Numbered from the stretch's first letter, positions 47,790 through 60,741 are shown. The stretch: 64,000 bases of DNA from Malus domestica (GCF_042453785.1 NC_091675.1:3360501-3424500), one strand, 5' to 3'. Numbers and translations: made by a program. Notes: generated by a model not told the origin, from the letters alone.

Positions 47790-48490
47790 TGTCTTTAGTG
47801 GAATTTCAACTTTGCCATTAAATAAATAAAAAGAATTTAAAAAATGAAACTGTTATTAGCACTTTAAAAATTTCATTATACATTCCTATTTTCTTTCTAA
47901 TTATAGAAAGTTTGGAGTGCAAAATGAGATTTTTGGAACGCCAATAACAATTCTCTTAAAAAAAATAAAATTTGTAGGATGGCCTTAGCTACCATCGGGA
48001 AAACAGGAGGAACGAGATTTTCACCAGTGCACCTTTCCATTTTTTAGGGCAAATGCAATTGAAGCTCCCGTGAAAATTGATGATCTCCTTTATCTCTTTC
48101 TTGTTTCCCCATATGAACTTGGATCCAATCAATCGAAAATGAGAGAGGCTAATTTGAAGTGGGTTTGATGATAACATATTGGGGGAGCCATATTCGGCGT
48201 CGATGCTGACACTAGGGCTAATAGAGTATGATAATTCATATATATCTCAAGGGTAATGAAAAGGGGAAGGAGAGAAAGATAAGGAAAAGAATTGACGAAC
48301 AAACTCATTGGAAAATTTTGCCAACATCTGGTTGTATTTGGTTTGCAGGAAATAATGAGAGATGGGATTAGGGTTATTGGGTAGGGATAAAAACACCAAT
48401 ACCTATTTTATTTATTTATTTAAAGACAAATCTAAGAGTTTAATGGAGAAAATTGTTTAGTTAGTTGTAAAAATAAAATAATTTGGTCCA
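47790..48490. repeat. Old dispersed repeat, copy A
   Basis: Matches copy B (37560-39015) piecewise and in the same orientation but without the Cassandra insertion. The middle portions differ. AT-rich and non-coding. Confidence 0.55.
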
Positions 48491-49812
48491 AATAATTTTT
48501 TTTAATTAATTAATTGAAAAATTATTGAAATCAGGAGGTATAGGTCCAGTGTCCTGTTTAATTTGTGATCCTATCGACATCCTCTGTCTGCCACTTTCCA
48601 CATAATATATAAAAGAATTTAGTTATTGTAATTTTATCGATTTCGAATTTTTGTTTTCTTCCGAGCTGGTAGCGCATGATTACTTGGTTAAGTGATCATT
48701 AGTGGAAATCCTCTTTCGTATGCCTTGTTTCATTCTCTATTATTATTGTCATGTTTTGTTTTGTAGTACAACTGGAGGATGTAAGTTTTATCTAATTTTT
48801 TTTTCCTTTTAAAAGGAAATCAGCTGGTAGTTTTGTTATACCAGTTTATTTTTTTAGGAGACTAATAAGACTCACAAATACATTTCAGTCTCTTTGATAA
48901 TTACCGTGTGATTCACCAGCGTCAGAAATTGAACTATAATGTGCTGGGTGAAATACATGATTGATATTCATCCATGACCACTGAGTTGTTATCTATCCAA
49001 TTAATTGTTGATTAGATTGACATTTGATGACACATCATCGTACTAGAATTTTGATGGATAAGTTGAGGGGATTGTTTGCTTTTGCTCGTCTCTTTGATTA
49101 TAATGTATGCTTGGCCTGGTAATTTTCTGTACATACTTACCTTTGATTTTAGGAAATGGATAAGAAGATTATATTTTTAAATTATATTTTGTAAATTATA
49201 TAATGTAGGTGTTGGTGGTTGGATTATTTTTTTAATGGATCAAACAAAAAATCTAATTATCAACAAGTTGTTGGTTTTCTTTTTGAATAAATTTTCGTCC
49301 TCCTATTTGCTTTACGAAAAACAAAATAGGAATTTGGTAAGAGAAATTCTGCGCTACCTACAAAAAATGGGGTTGTAAAATTTAATGAGAGGGTTGTTGT
49401 TATTTTAATGATGCATGCATGTCACATGCAAGTTATAATTATTCGTCTATTTTGGCCAGCATTGTAACTTTAGTTTTACACGATTTAACTGAAATGTGTA
49501 AAACCCTAAATCTAAATTTAATATTCTCAGGTCCTTTTGCCTCGTGAGTTTTAAAATACTTTAGGTTTTAGCCGTAGAAAACAAGCATAGCGACGATCTT
49601 TAATACGTACAAACTTCCGATTTTCTTTGTCTCATAAACTATACGCATATCTGACATCCAATGATGAAAATAAAATATGGTTTTCTATTCCTCTTTTCTT
49701 TTTTCGTAAGCATATGTAAAAGTTGTAATTTTACCAGTTAAAAGAAATGAAAAAAAAAAAAAAAACTAAGGAATCAGGAAACTTTGGAATATGTGAAGTA
49801 AGGAAACGGAAT
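48491..49812. other. AT-rich intergenic DNA
   Basis: No gene and no clear element. Poly-A and poly-T runs only. Confidence 0.5.
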
Positions 49813-50147
49813 CGATGAAATTGGGGTTCCACCATAAAATCAATTGGCAATATAGGGAGTAGCCCAATATCATATAAGCACATAGCAAACATTGTCCCTC
49901 ACTAATGTGGGACAACCCTCAATAAGCCCCCGCACGTGTGGCGGATTTTCAAACATACACATGGACAACAAATGGGTGACATGGAGCGCGTGTGACCGTT
50001 AGGCTTCACACGTGAACAACCTTGCTTTGATACCATGATGAAATTGAGATTCCACCATAAAATCAATTGGCAATATAGGAAGTAGCCCAAGATCATATAA
50101 ACTCGTAACAAACTTTGTCCCTCATCAATGTGGGACAACTCTCAACA
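49813..50147 (-). mobile_element. TRIM element with 110-bp LTRs
   Basis: Direct repeats 49813-49924 and 50036-50147 both contain TTCCACCATAAAATCAATTG and ATGTGGGACAA. Beside the right repeat, the minus strand reads TGGTATCAAAGC (initiator-Met primer site, 50024-50035). Beside the left repeat it reads GCGGGGGCT (polypurine tract). Total about 335 bp, no ORF. No target duplication seen. Confidence 0.8.
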
Positions 50148-51318
50148 AAACTAACTAGTTCTACCGAGTTGATTCCTAATTTCATGTTTACAAATCTTGA
50201 GTAACCACAACATGGTGGATCAATGATTGTGTAGGAATTTTAGACCAGTATTCCATACAACACGTTATGTATTTGATTTCTAGCGCTAGTGAATCATACA
50301 ATAGTGGCTAAGAGGATATTGAAATGCCTCTGTGAATCTTCTCGACCCCTGAAAGAGTGGACTGCAGTGAGAAAACTACCAGATGGTCCCATTTTAAATA
50401 GAGATTACAGTTCTTGAGGGGGAACCAACATTGTTTCAATTCTATATGCGTTAGAAGGCACAAGGTTACTTAGAAATGACTATAGAAGCACATAACTCAA
50501 GAATCAGAATGCTTCTAATGGTTCAAATTCTTTTTCTTTGCAAATAAATATATATTGATTTTTTATAATAACACGATTGATGCTCTATGTATGAGATTTT
50601 ATTCCTTAGTTTTTTCAGTTTATCTATATAAGGTCACATTAAAATAAGGGTTCTTTAGAGAAAGACCCTTGAAACTCCTATTTTCCAAACAAAAACCCAC
50701 CTAATAGTAAATATTCAAATAAAACCCAAAATTCAAATAGACTACCATGTAGACAAATATATAACCAATTATTACAACATATTTACAACTTATGCCACAA
50801 AACCCTAATTATGTCAATAAATATTATTAGTCACCCTAATTATGATTAGCAATTAACCCCATATGGAAATTTACCTTTCTTGTATCATAAATATTAGTAA
50901 CATGTATATATATACATTAATTTATCCATATTCATAAACAATTATGGGCACATTTTTCGTATGAAAAAAAAATTGTTTTGTATAATCAGTTATTTTGCAT
51001 CAAATAATATGGTTTGATAAAAAAAACAAACCAATTAATGTTCTTTATGTTGTAGGTAAATTATTTTACATAGATTAGACATTTTTTATTTGTTATTATA
51101 TATGCATGTTAAAAATAATTAATCTATATTTATATGTTAATTTTGAATCAAATAGCATTTATTTTGTAGGCAAATTAACATAGTAGTTACATTATTTTGG
51201 TCAAGTTAAACAGTGCCTAAATTATTTCGTAAAAACTAAACCAAGACAAATTATCACCATTAAAATGAAACAATAGATCGTTATTTTTTTATTTGATTAA
51301 ACAATAGGTAAATTAAGT
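50148..51318. other. AT-rich intergenic DNA
   Basis: No gene. From about 50930 to 51240 short related words (e.g. GTAGGTAAATTATTTTACAT, CAAATAATATGG) recur; similar words reappear after 52857, consistent with an older repeat split by the TRIM-like element. Confidence 0.45.
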
Positions 51319-52856
51319 TAAATATCAGAGTGCGCAATGAACGAGACTAACAAAATAAGAATATTATTAAACAAACGAGAATGCCGAAACGGCTACAAAA
51401 CCCTAAGAGACTACATTGTGACTAACTTATTCTCTCTGAATAACAAAGCTCTCTATTTATAATAAACTAACCCTAGTCCCTAATAAGCAAGGAAATGAAA
51501 ACCTAATTCTAATGGGCAAGAAACTCTAATATCCTTGACCCACAAGAAAACCATAAACAATAATAAAATAATAACTAATTTTCCAACAGCCCCCGTCATA
51601 CTCATGGCGGTACACGTCATGAGTTTGCCAACAAGTAGATGCAGATGCAAGACTCCAAATTTCAGTGCTAGTGCCGATGTCGATGCCAATGCCGATGCCA
51701 ATGCCAATGCCAATGCTGATACCGATGCTGATGTCAATACAAATACCAATGCTAATGCCAATTCCAACTTCCGAACAAACAAACAAAAATTCAATTCACC
51801 ACGTTCACAACGTCACTTGAGTGGTCTCCAATCCAAGTACTCGAGCGATCGTCGCGGTAGGAACAACAGACCAGCCAAACAAAAAACTCAACAGTAGCTC
51901 CAATTAACAAGTCCCAATAGCAGCAACATGTGAGCTCGAAACATTTAAAAAAAAAACAACCAATTTTTTTTCTTGCCCGTGTGGGCACAAAGTCAAAACC
52001 TCAAAAACAAAGCATTTTCTTCTATTTCCCTTTTGTCTTTTCCTCCTCATTTTTCTATTTCATTTCGTTTTTCCTTTTTTTTTTCTATTTTTTTTCTTTT
52101 TCTGGATCTTCTTTAAAGTTTCAAACAGCAGCAATACTGCAAAATGGGTTTTGCAGCTGCAGCTCTGTATGACGGCCTTCAACAGGGCAAACTACATATG
52201 CTGGTCAAATTCAAACGGGTCTGATACAGTGCAAGTGCAAACAGTCGGATTTGTGCTGGGATTCAAGTGGTGGTTCTGCAAGGTGGGGGCGAACTCGATC
52301 CAAGTGGTCCTCGGGTCTGGGCGGTGATGCAGCGGTGGGGCTGGATGGATTCGAATATGCAGGGAAGCAGCGGATTCAACATGTGGTGGAGTGGACAAAT
52401 AAATTTCAGCAGCGGGTCCGTGCAGATGGTTCAACGGTCCATATGCAGAAACGTTGTGGGATGCGAGTCAGGTGCAGGTTCATAAGCAGGAGTACAGAAC
52501 AAGAATGAATGATGACAAAGGCAAACAAATTGATACCAACGAGAACGGATTGAACCCTAAGGATCGAACCCGCTCTGATACCAAGTTGAATATCAGAGTG
52601 TGCAATGAACGAGACTAACAAAATAAGAATATTATTAAACAAACAAGAATGTCGAAATTGCTACAAAACCTTAAGAGACTACATTGTGACTAACTTATTC
52701 TCTATGAATAACAAAGCTCTCTATTTATAATAAACTAACCCTAGTCCCTAATAAGCAAAGAAACGAAAACCTAATTCTAATGGGCAAGAAACTCTAATAT
52801 CCTTGGCCCACAAGAAAACCATAAACAATAATAAAATAATAACTAATTTTCCAACA
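51319..52856 (-). mobile_element. Non-autonomous LTR retrotransposon (1.5 kb) with 270-bp LTRs
   Basis: Direct repeats 51319-51588 and 52587-52856 are equal in length and differ at roughly ten sites. On the minus strand CTTGGTATCAGAGC lies next to the right LTR (tRNA-Met primer site, about 52573-52585), and GACGGGGGC lies next to the left LTR (polypurine tract). AATTA occurs at 51311-51315 and 52857-52861, a probable target duplication with a slightly altered left edge. The 1-kb interior has no pol and no convincing ORF. Confidence 0.85.
51668..51770. repeat. GATGCC/AATGCC hexamer repeat
   Basis: About 17 imperfect hexamers (GCCGAT, GCCAAT, GCTGAT, GTCAAT) inside the non-autonomous LTR element. 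Open frames on both strands result from the 6-bp period. Confidence 0.85.
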
Positions 52857-54056
52857 AATTATATTGTAGGTACATTATGTTTGTAAAAAAAAAATAGGAA
52901 AATTGAAAGTAGTAGATATATTATTTTTAACCAAATTTCCTTTATTTGTAGGTGAATTATTTGCATGCATTATATATATTATAAATTTCTTTTGAATCAA
53001 ATAACATTTCTTTAATTTTATAAGTAAATTATTTTGCATGTATTATTACTGGACAAATTTTATAGTGCCCTTTCAGATTTTCATTTGGGTAAGAAAATGA
53101 CAAGATTAAATTAAAATTGTAAAATGTTATGCAAATTTGAAAAACAAGTACAAAATCTTAACGAAAGTATAACATTAGTGCTTTTTTTTTTGTTCCAAGA
53201 AGCATTAACATAGAATTTGTTATGATATATCAATATGCAATGATTTTAAACTTCAAAGCATATATTTTTAACTAATCCCTCCCTTCAAATCTGCATAGAA
53301 TTTAATGTATACATTAAAACTGTAATTAGGGGTGTTTAAGGCATCTAAAAAATGCAAAATGTGTAAAGGCAAATAGAATTAATGAATTTGCTTATGTGGA
53401 GCTTAGTCATTGGGTTTTATTCAGGTAAAAAGACTATGTCGGGTTTTATGTAAAGAAACTTGAATTTCAGGGGCTAAAGTCATATTTTCAGTCAAAATAA
53501 TGCCAACTTTCTCTTATTTACATAAATTAATTCACAACTTAAGACTCTATTACTATGCGAAAGGATTAGCAGATGGACTTGGTGCTGTATTTGGGGGACA
53601 CTAGGCAGATAGTATAAGGGACGTTTGATGAGTTCAAGTTCATGAGCCAATATTATATTAACCTGCTTAAGCATTTGCGTTTTCATATTTTATATTTAAT
53701 CGCTTAAATATTTTATTTTTCATTCAATTGTTGACATTGATATATTTATATACACACATGTATATTCCCATAGTCAACAAAAGTAGCACGCCTTCCTTAA
53801 TGCTTGTACACTACCACGGCTTTCGCTATAAACTAACTAACTATTATATGACGAAAGATTTTATTAGGTGAGTTTCATTTGTTGGTTTAATAATAATATA
53901 AACAAAAGTAAGACATCGACCTAAACAAACAAGTGGAGTTGAAATGGTATTTCGATGACTAAGTAATTGTAATAGAAGAAATATGTTGTTTTGTTTTATT
54001 GGAATAATAGAAGAAAAATTTAGGTTTTCAGAAGTTGAGCTACATGTAAACTTGTC
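52857..54056. other. AT-rich intergenic DNA
   Basis: No gene or clear repeat boundaries. Words shared with 50930-51240 suggest the right part of the interrupted older repeat. Confidence 0.4.
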
Positions 54057-54652
54057 TGTCAGATATTCAGAGAGACAAGTAATTGGCTCACCCCTAACCA
54101 TACCGATATTGTCTCAACCTAATCACTTATTAATAGTAGTTGAGTTTTATCATAAAAAACTTTGGTGTTATTATGAGTGAAACCATACACTTACATATTG
54201 TATTTTATTTGCTTAATTCTCCGATGTGGGACTTATATTCAACACGCCCCCTCACAGGGAAACACTACATAGTAGGCCACATGTGCAACCAATCTCACAT
54301 CGGACATTAAGCGTGAAAGCATGGTGTGCCTTATCTCGACAACTTGGGCACGACACGAATCCTGACCCAGAGTCAAACCCACCCTAATACTATATATGTT
54401 AGCTAGATTTCAAAGAGACAGGTCATTGACCCACTTCTAACACACTGATATTGTCTCAACTTAACCACTTATAGGAGTTGGGTTTTATCACAAAAAGCCT
54501 TGGAATTATTAGAATGGAACCATACACTTATATATTGTATTTTATTTTCTCAATTCCCCCACAAAAAGGCTTGGAATGATTAGAATGGAACCATACACTT
54601 ATATATCGTATTTTATTTTCTCAATTCCCCCATGTAGGATTTATCTTCAACA
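54057..54652 (-). mobile_element. Diverged TRIM-like element
   Basis: Direct repeats 54057-54244 and 54398-54652 share GATATTGTCTCAAC and ACCATACACTTA. On the minus strand GTGAGGGGGCG precedes the LTR start TGTTGAATATAAG at 54244 (polypurine tract). The right repeat is longer because about 70 bp is duplicated in it (second copy from about 54550). Flanks TTGTC and TTGCC may be a diverged duplication. No standard primer site was found. Confidence 0.65.
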
Positions 54653-55294
54653 TTGCCAGGGTCTAACTTTCACGTGGCTTCATGTAATTAGCTTACAAAG
54701 TTTAAATTTAATATGGTGATTAACAAACATCCCAACCAACAATAATATTTATATTCTACTTTTGTCAGAGGATATTTAAAGTTCACAATATTTATTTCTG
54801 TGAACTCGATATTTAGTTGTGACAAATTCTCATTCTCTGTAAAATAATCCAAATATAACCTTTTTTCGTAAAACAAAAGCACCATTCCAATATTCTGATA
54901 AGCACCAATTGAACTTGGTTTTGGAAAGAAAAAAGAAGCTGATTTTGAAACAAAATGCCTCATGCATATGTTGTGACCACGCACTTTGTAAGACTTCAAA
55001 CTAGATGTTAAATAATTAAAAAATGTTCATTAAGTCAACAACTTATGTTATATCTCAAATATTCTATACTTTGTATTATTAAAATTGTTCATTAAGTCAA
55101 CAACTTATGTTAAAGATTCATGAAGCTAACATATCTCAAATTTATAGTTGAAAACTTGGAATATTATTCAATTATTTATATTTCATTGGTTCTAATCTCT
55201 TTTTTTTTCCTCGAGTAATGTTAGGCAGACTATAATTGTAAACTAAATAATGTGTCACCAATAAAAAATAAGTATGTTAAGCAACACTTAAGTC
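54653..55294. other. AT-rich intergenic DNA with a MITE relic
   Basis: No gene. From 55214 the end GAGTAATGTTAGGCAGAC and GTGTCACCAATAAAAAATAA resemble the MITE family at 55295 and 57252. Confidence 0.4.
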
Positions 55295-55719
55295 AGGGTA
55301 ATGCTAGGGAGACCAAATGTGTAGACTAATTGTAAACTAAATGACATGAAAGTTGATGATTGAATTATTACTTAATTGTTTGTTAGCGGGCTTATTTCTT
55401 ATTGGTGACACATCATTTCGTTCGTAAATGATTATTTTTTAACAAACGATATTATCTACACCAAAGGGGTTGGGGGGTGAGCTTAGCTTCACAATGGGTT
55501 AGCAATAATATAGTTCATATTCGCATTTGGCGAGAATAAAACCTAAGACTTCTCACTTAAAAATGAAGAGGAATACCACTAAACCATAGTATTAAGTGGC
55601 AGTTTGTAAATTAATCTAGCTTCCTAGCAATACTCCCTAAGTAATAATCCAATCATCAATTTTCATGTCATTTAGTTCACAAAAGTTAGTCTACAAATTT
55701 AGTCTCTTAGCATTACCCT
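55295..55719. mobile_element. MITE with 80-bp inverted ends
   Basis: Left end AGGGTAATGCTAGGGAGACC matches the complement of the right end (AGTCTCTTAGCATTACCCT). The inverted arms continue for about 80 bp through AAATGACATGAAAGTTGATG. The centre may contain a second insertion. No target duplication recognised. Confidence 0.65.
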
Positions 55720-57251
55720 TTTTTCTTTCTTTTTAATTTTGCATTAGAAGCAACACTTGTAACGAAATTAGAGGCCCGAAGGTATGGAGTCGTTGCGATT
55801 GTTGGGCATGCGCATTTAGTACATTGCACCTGTAATAACGGATTATAAACTTTGTTTTGGTCTAGGGCATTTGTCAATACATAACGGATGATATGTTTAT
55901 GCTGCTGACACATTCAAAGTCAAAACCTTATCAAAAGTCAACCTAATTAAGAAATAGTGAAGTATTAGCAGACTGATTAGTGTGTGATAATGAAGGTTGA
56001 GCTAAAAATGCAGTGGACTTAGAGGCAAATTAAATTCATATAATTGAACGAAACTTGCTAAAACATGCAGTATTAGTGGAGTAATCCCATAAAGGTCAAA
56101 TATTAATTTTCTGAATGAAATAATTATTTTTATAAATTAATAATATTCCAAATGTCAAACTGATATGTACTTTGGTACTAAACTATATAGTGATCACGTT
56201 GATCATTCGTTTTGCACAAGTCACCGGATTGACATCGTTTTATGAGTTAGTTAATTCCATATCTTGTTGTGTTGTCAAACCCTTGTTTAACGATTTATTT
56301 TTCTATATATATATATTAGGAGTCAATTACCCAAATTTGTCATTGTATTTTATTTGCCATAATCTAGTCAGAAGATTTTACTAGCTCAGCCTGCACATAA
56401 TTGACAATTGTTTATTCGAGTTCTATAAGCTCCCAAATCTGATGATACTTCCATTTATATTGTCAATGATTTGTTAACATATTTTAGCTCGGGTATTGTG
56501 TTTAGTTGAGATTTAATTGAAATTCAAGATGAAGAGAGATAGAGGGGAGAAAGAAGAAAAATATTGGAGTAAAAAGTTGTGCTACAAAGAGGAGAATTGC
56601 TGAGATGAGATGAGCATGGACTACTGGAGTAGGCTGGCCAAATAACGCTAAACATCACCTGCAAAACATTGTTTTTATTGAACTTGTTATAGTGTCAAGA
56701 CAAATTAACAAGGGGGACTACGTTGAGTTGTTGAGGCCAAGAACACCCAATGACCCCACTGTAGCTCACTACTGATTGGTTTTATACATAAAAAGAGTAC
56801 TAATATGATAATTTATATAATCTTTTTTGCTTATTTAGCAACTATCAAAATGAATGATCAAGTCACCTTGATCGCGCACAAAGTATGCAACTGAGCTTAG
56901 CATTTCCATTATACCAATCAACAACTTTGCAAGCATCATCCAAATGTGAGTTTGTCAAACCATTTTGCAAAATTTAGTTTCAATTTCCATAACACCATTG
57001 AATTTGAAACAAGAAGATAAAAGGATATAGTGTCTAGCTTTGCAGCGGGAAATTGATAAGATCAATATTGGGGGTCCATATGATGCTGGAAATCCATAGC
57101 ATCTCTCCTTTTATGTCACCCTATGATATTCAGTTTGGCCCTTACAAAGTAGACAAAATTTTATGACTCTAAACGCCCAAAGTACAGCATTTCATTTCGC
57201 CCCACACTTCAAATCCTTTTTGCGATATAAAAACTGGCACAATTTGCATTT
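55720..57251. other. AT-rich intergenic DNA
   Basis: No gene or complete element seen. Confidence 0.5.
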
Positions 57252-57382
57252 AGGTAATGTTAGGGAAACTAAATTTGTAGACAAAGTTTTGAAAACTAAA
57301 GGATATGGAAGTTGACGATTGATTGATTATTTAAACGTTGATAATTATTTAGTTTGCAAATTTAATTTTTCTAGCATTACTC
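57252..57382. mobile_element. Short MITE with 9-bp target duplication
   Basis: 131 bp flanked by TTTGCATTT on both sides (57243-57251 and 57383-57391). Ends AGGTAATGTTAGGGAAAC and the complement GAGTAATGCTAGAAAAAT are inverted and match the 55295-55719 family. The 9-bp duplication fits Mutator-type MITEs. Confidence 0.75.
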
Positions 57383-57507
57383 TTTGCATTTCTGCCCATA
57401 AGGCAAAACGAAAATGAGAACTCGAGGCATAATAATTAAACTTTTCTAACAATGTAGTAACCATAGAAGGGGTATGTTGCCATGCAATTCCAGTCCGACA
57501 TCTGATG

Positions 57508-57778
57508 TGTCACATCTCAGTCTCGATTTCGCCGTAGCACAATATTGTCCGCTTTGAGTCCCGGCCACGCCCTTATGGTTTTGTTTCTGGGAATACACGC
57601 GAGAACTTCCCAGTGGGTCACCCATCCTGGGATTGCTCTCGCCCGAACTCGCTTAACTTCGGAGTTCCGATGGAATCCGAAACCAGTAAGCTCCCAAAAG
57701 GTCTTGTGCTATATGAAGATGGTCATATACATATAAGACACATCACCACCTTTCCGTTTGTCGATGTAGGATGTTACA
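57508..57778 (-). mobile_element. Cassandra solo LTR
   Basis: A single 271-bp LTR is flanked by TGATG (57503-57507 and 57779-57783). It starts TGTCACATCTCAG and ends GGATGTTACA on the plus strand, with the 5S-like segment at about 57600-57680. A solo LTR with an intact duplication indicates LTR-LTR recombination after insertion. Confidence 0.88.
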
Positions 57779-58859
57779 TGATGTGCATTTTTATTCGTTT
57801 AAACTTATGTCTCAAAATTAAGTTTCTCTCTTTCGGTTTTTATTTTTATTTTTTTTAGAAACACGTGTCCACACTAACTTCAGTTGAGTTTTTCTCTTTC
57901 GGTTGTATCCTTTTATCTTCAACATATATTATTGATTTTTTTCCAAAAGAAAGTAGGAAAGAGGATTGTTGTTTACAGCTTAAAGAAAAAGGTTATGCGA
58001 TTATTTAAGTGAAGAACTTACCCTTGCTAATTATTATGGATGTTTATGTGTTGGTTTGTCGTTTATTGCTACACTTTTTTCTTTAAAAAAACTATGGGCG
58101 GTCATTGTTAAACCCTCGTTTCCAGTTTGATATCTAAACATTGACCAAAAAAAAAAAAAAAAATTCGATAACTAAAATTCAAGATTGAAAGTTCTTAAAA
58201 ATAAAGGAAAAGACCTTATAGGCTTATAGTGAGGGTCAACTGTTACAAGTAACTCCAAGAAAAAGATATTATTACAAACTAGTACATTAGTTGGTAAATC
58301 TTTTGATTGATAATTAATCTAAAGGAAAACTAACGAAAAGTTCAAAAAAACTTCTATTTTAATGAAAATTCTTTTTTAAAGGTATAGTGAATAGTGACAG
58401 TTAAAGGTAAAAAAGTGATTTTTCGTTAAAAGTGTACAGTATCGGGAGTGTTTTATTAAAACTCCCTTAATCTAACCCTACTCGATGTGAGAACGAAATA
58501 AAGGGGTTTTTCGATCAAACCAAGGTTTTTGTCCTTGCGTTTAATTTGAATCTTAAAGAAAAAAAAGAGGAACCAAGTTTTTTTTTGTTCTCATTTGCTA
58601 TATATGATTAAAGTGCCGACCATTATATATAGCAACTTGTTGTCTTTTTGGACGGTTCATTTTGTGTCAATTATGATTGTAATTGAGTTGTATGCAACCA
58701 TGCAAATGGCGGGGACAACTTAACATCTTTTTGGTTTCTAATCTTTAGCTTAAATGTGTTTAGACGAGAGATTTTTAGAAATAATTGCGATATTTCTTGA
58801 GTTTCTGTTTGGGCCCAAAATAATATTATTGGGCAAAGCGTAGGTTTATGTTCGGTCTG
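57779..58859. other. Intergenic DNA containing a MITE copy
   Basis: No gene. 58324-58470 is a MITE (starts GGAAAACTAACGAAAAG, interior TAGTGAATAGTGACAG, ends TATTAAAACTCCC) related to the copy in CKX7 intron 3. Confidence 0.5.
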
Positions 58860-59515
58860 AAGCTTTGAATAAAATATTATGGGCCGTCCAGTGGTCATAA
58901 ACCGCCCAGTCAGGTTGGTCGAGTCCTATTGCAAGAGGGATTGGACTGGATAAGAGTGAATGGGTCGAATCCTAGTATGATAAGGAGTCTTAATGGAGTG
59001 AGCATGCTAAGATCTAAGAAGTGAATGAGGCCAGATAAAGAGTTTGGTTCAAAGTCCTAATGGAGGTAGGAGTGGCCGAGACATGGTTAGATTAAGATAA
59101 AGAATCCTAATCCGGGTATAGTTCTGGTTCGGCCATGATAAAGTTGGCTGCTATAAATAAGGAAGGGGGTGTATCATTCTAAGGCCTCTCCAACTCAACA
59201 CACAAACTGTCATGCGCAAACTCTCGCTCTACACGAAACCTCTCAACAACCTTGACATTTTTATTTTCTTTTTCGATGACACATCTTCAATTTGAATAAA
59301 CAACACTGTTAAGGCAACCGGCGAACACCTTCAGTTTGGATAAACAACACTGTTGTCGTAGAATCAGTCGACCACGAAGCACCTTCAGTTTGGATAAACA
59401 GCACTGCGTCAAGGCTGACTGATTATCTATCCAAGTCTCGGTCGAGAAGGATTTTCGGATCCTTATTGGAAGATGTCATCTCATTAGCCTTCTCGGCGAA
59501 GTGGGGTGTTACAAA
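58860..59515 (+). mobile_element. LTR-like fragment with TATA box
   Basis: GCTATAAATAAGG at about 59151 is followed by a leader-like CT/CA-rich region. Three copies of a repeat built on TTCAATTTGAATAAACAACA or TTCAGTTTGGATAAACA then follow (59288-59410). The segment ends in GTGGGGTGTTACA near 59513. This resembles the promoter and U5 part of an LTR, but the matching second LTR is not in the window and the left edge is not fixed. Confidence 0.4.
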
Positions 59516-60096
59516 TTACTGGGCTTGACACATTGAACGCCGAGTTGTTTTATGATTGGATACTCATAAGCAGGATTTAAAGTTTGGAATTCTGATGGCC
59601 GAGCTACGTTTACGATTAAGACGTACATTTACTTTGAGTACTTGTGTCCATTTAGTTTGGTGTCGATTTGGCGTGCTTATACTCTTACGAATATAATTAC
59701 TGTGACCGAATCCAGCGCCGACGATTTGTGAACTTCGCAGAACTAGCAATCTTGTCTTCAGGCTCTAAAACCTGAAGGCCGAGACGTGTTCCTTCCTCAG
59801 CTGCAGTTGCAAGATTAAGAAGTCAGCAGCGCGCCACATAATACATTCTACTCCTCAACCGAGCTCGATTGACGAGTTGGCACGCCCCGCACACAACCGA
59901 ATGACGTAGTTAGCTTATTAATTACTCGGCATGCGTGCCACATAAGTTTGATAGTTTTTAAGGTTAACAGTTTCATAGCAAAACTCTCGACGATGAGAGG
60001 GACATGCAGTAGCGAAGGTAGGTTTTGTATCTATCATGGCGAGTCACAAGCTTAAAAGTAAGTGATTTCACTCTCAGTATATAGCTATACTCTATA
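59516..60096. other. Unassigned sequence after the LTR-like fragment
   Basis: No gene; words such as GCCGAG and CTCGGC recur and may belong to the same retroelement remnant. Confidence 0.35.
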
Positions 60097-60741
60097 TGTA
60101 ACATCCCACATCGCCTAGGGGAGTGGATCCTGTAAGCCTTATATGTATATTCCCATCTCCACCTAGCATGAGGCCTTTTGGGAGCTCATTGGCTTCGGGT
60201 TCCATCAAAACTCCAAAGTTAAGCTAGTTCGCAAAAAAGCAATCTCATGATGGGTGACCCACTAGGAAGTTCTCGTGTGAGTTCCCAGAAACAAAATTGT
60301 GAGGGTGTGGTCGGGGTTCAAAGTAGACAATATCATGCTACGGCGGAGTCGAACTCGGGATGTGGTGGGGGCCCGGGCCGGGATGTGACAATTTGGTGTC
60401 AGAGCCAATCTTTGGCCGGAAGTGTGCCGATAAGGACGTCGGGCCCCTAAGTGGGGTGGATTGTAACATCCCACATCACCCAGGGGAGTGGATCATGTAA
60501 ACCTTATATGTATATTCTCATCTTTACCTAGCACGAGACCTTTTGGGAGCTCACTGGCTTCGGGTTCCATCGGAACTCTGAAGTTAACCGAGTTCGCACG
60601 AGAGCAATCCCATGATGAGTGACCCACTGAGAACTTCTCATGTGAGTTTCCAAAAACAAAACCGTGAGGGCATGGTCGAGGCCCAAAGCGGACAATATTG
60701 TGCTACGGCGGAGTCGAGCCTGGGATGTGGTGGGGGCCGAG
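60097..60741 (+). mobile_element. Cassandra TRIM, 3' LTR truncated
   Basis: LTR 60097-60390 starts TGTAACATCCC and ends GGGATGTGACA. It is followed by TTTGGTGTCAGAGCC (primer site from 60394) and a short interior. The polypurine tract AAGTGGGGTGGA precedes the second LTR at 60462, which lacks its last dozen bases (ends near 60741). 5S-like segments lie at about 60199-60283 and 60562-60645. Because of the truncation no target duplication is found. Confidence 0.85.

Noticed and set aside
51480-51897. Ala/Asp/Asn-rich ORFs around the hexamer repeat
   Set aside because: A 6-bp repeat leaves frames open on both strands; they lie inside a non-coding LTR element.
60199-60283. Functional 5S rRNA gene
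   Set aside because: The similarity is real, but it is the 5S-derived part of Cassandra LTRs, with substitutions and element flanks; not a 5S gene cluster.
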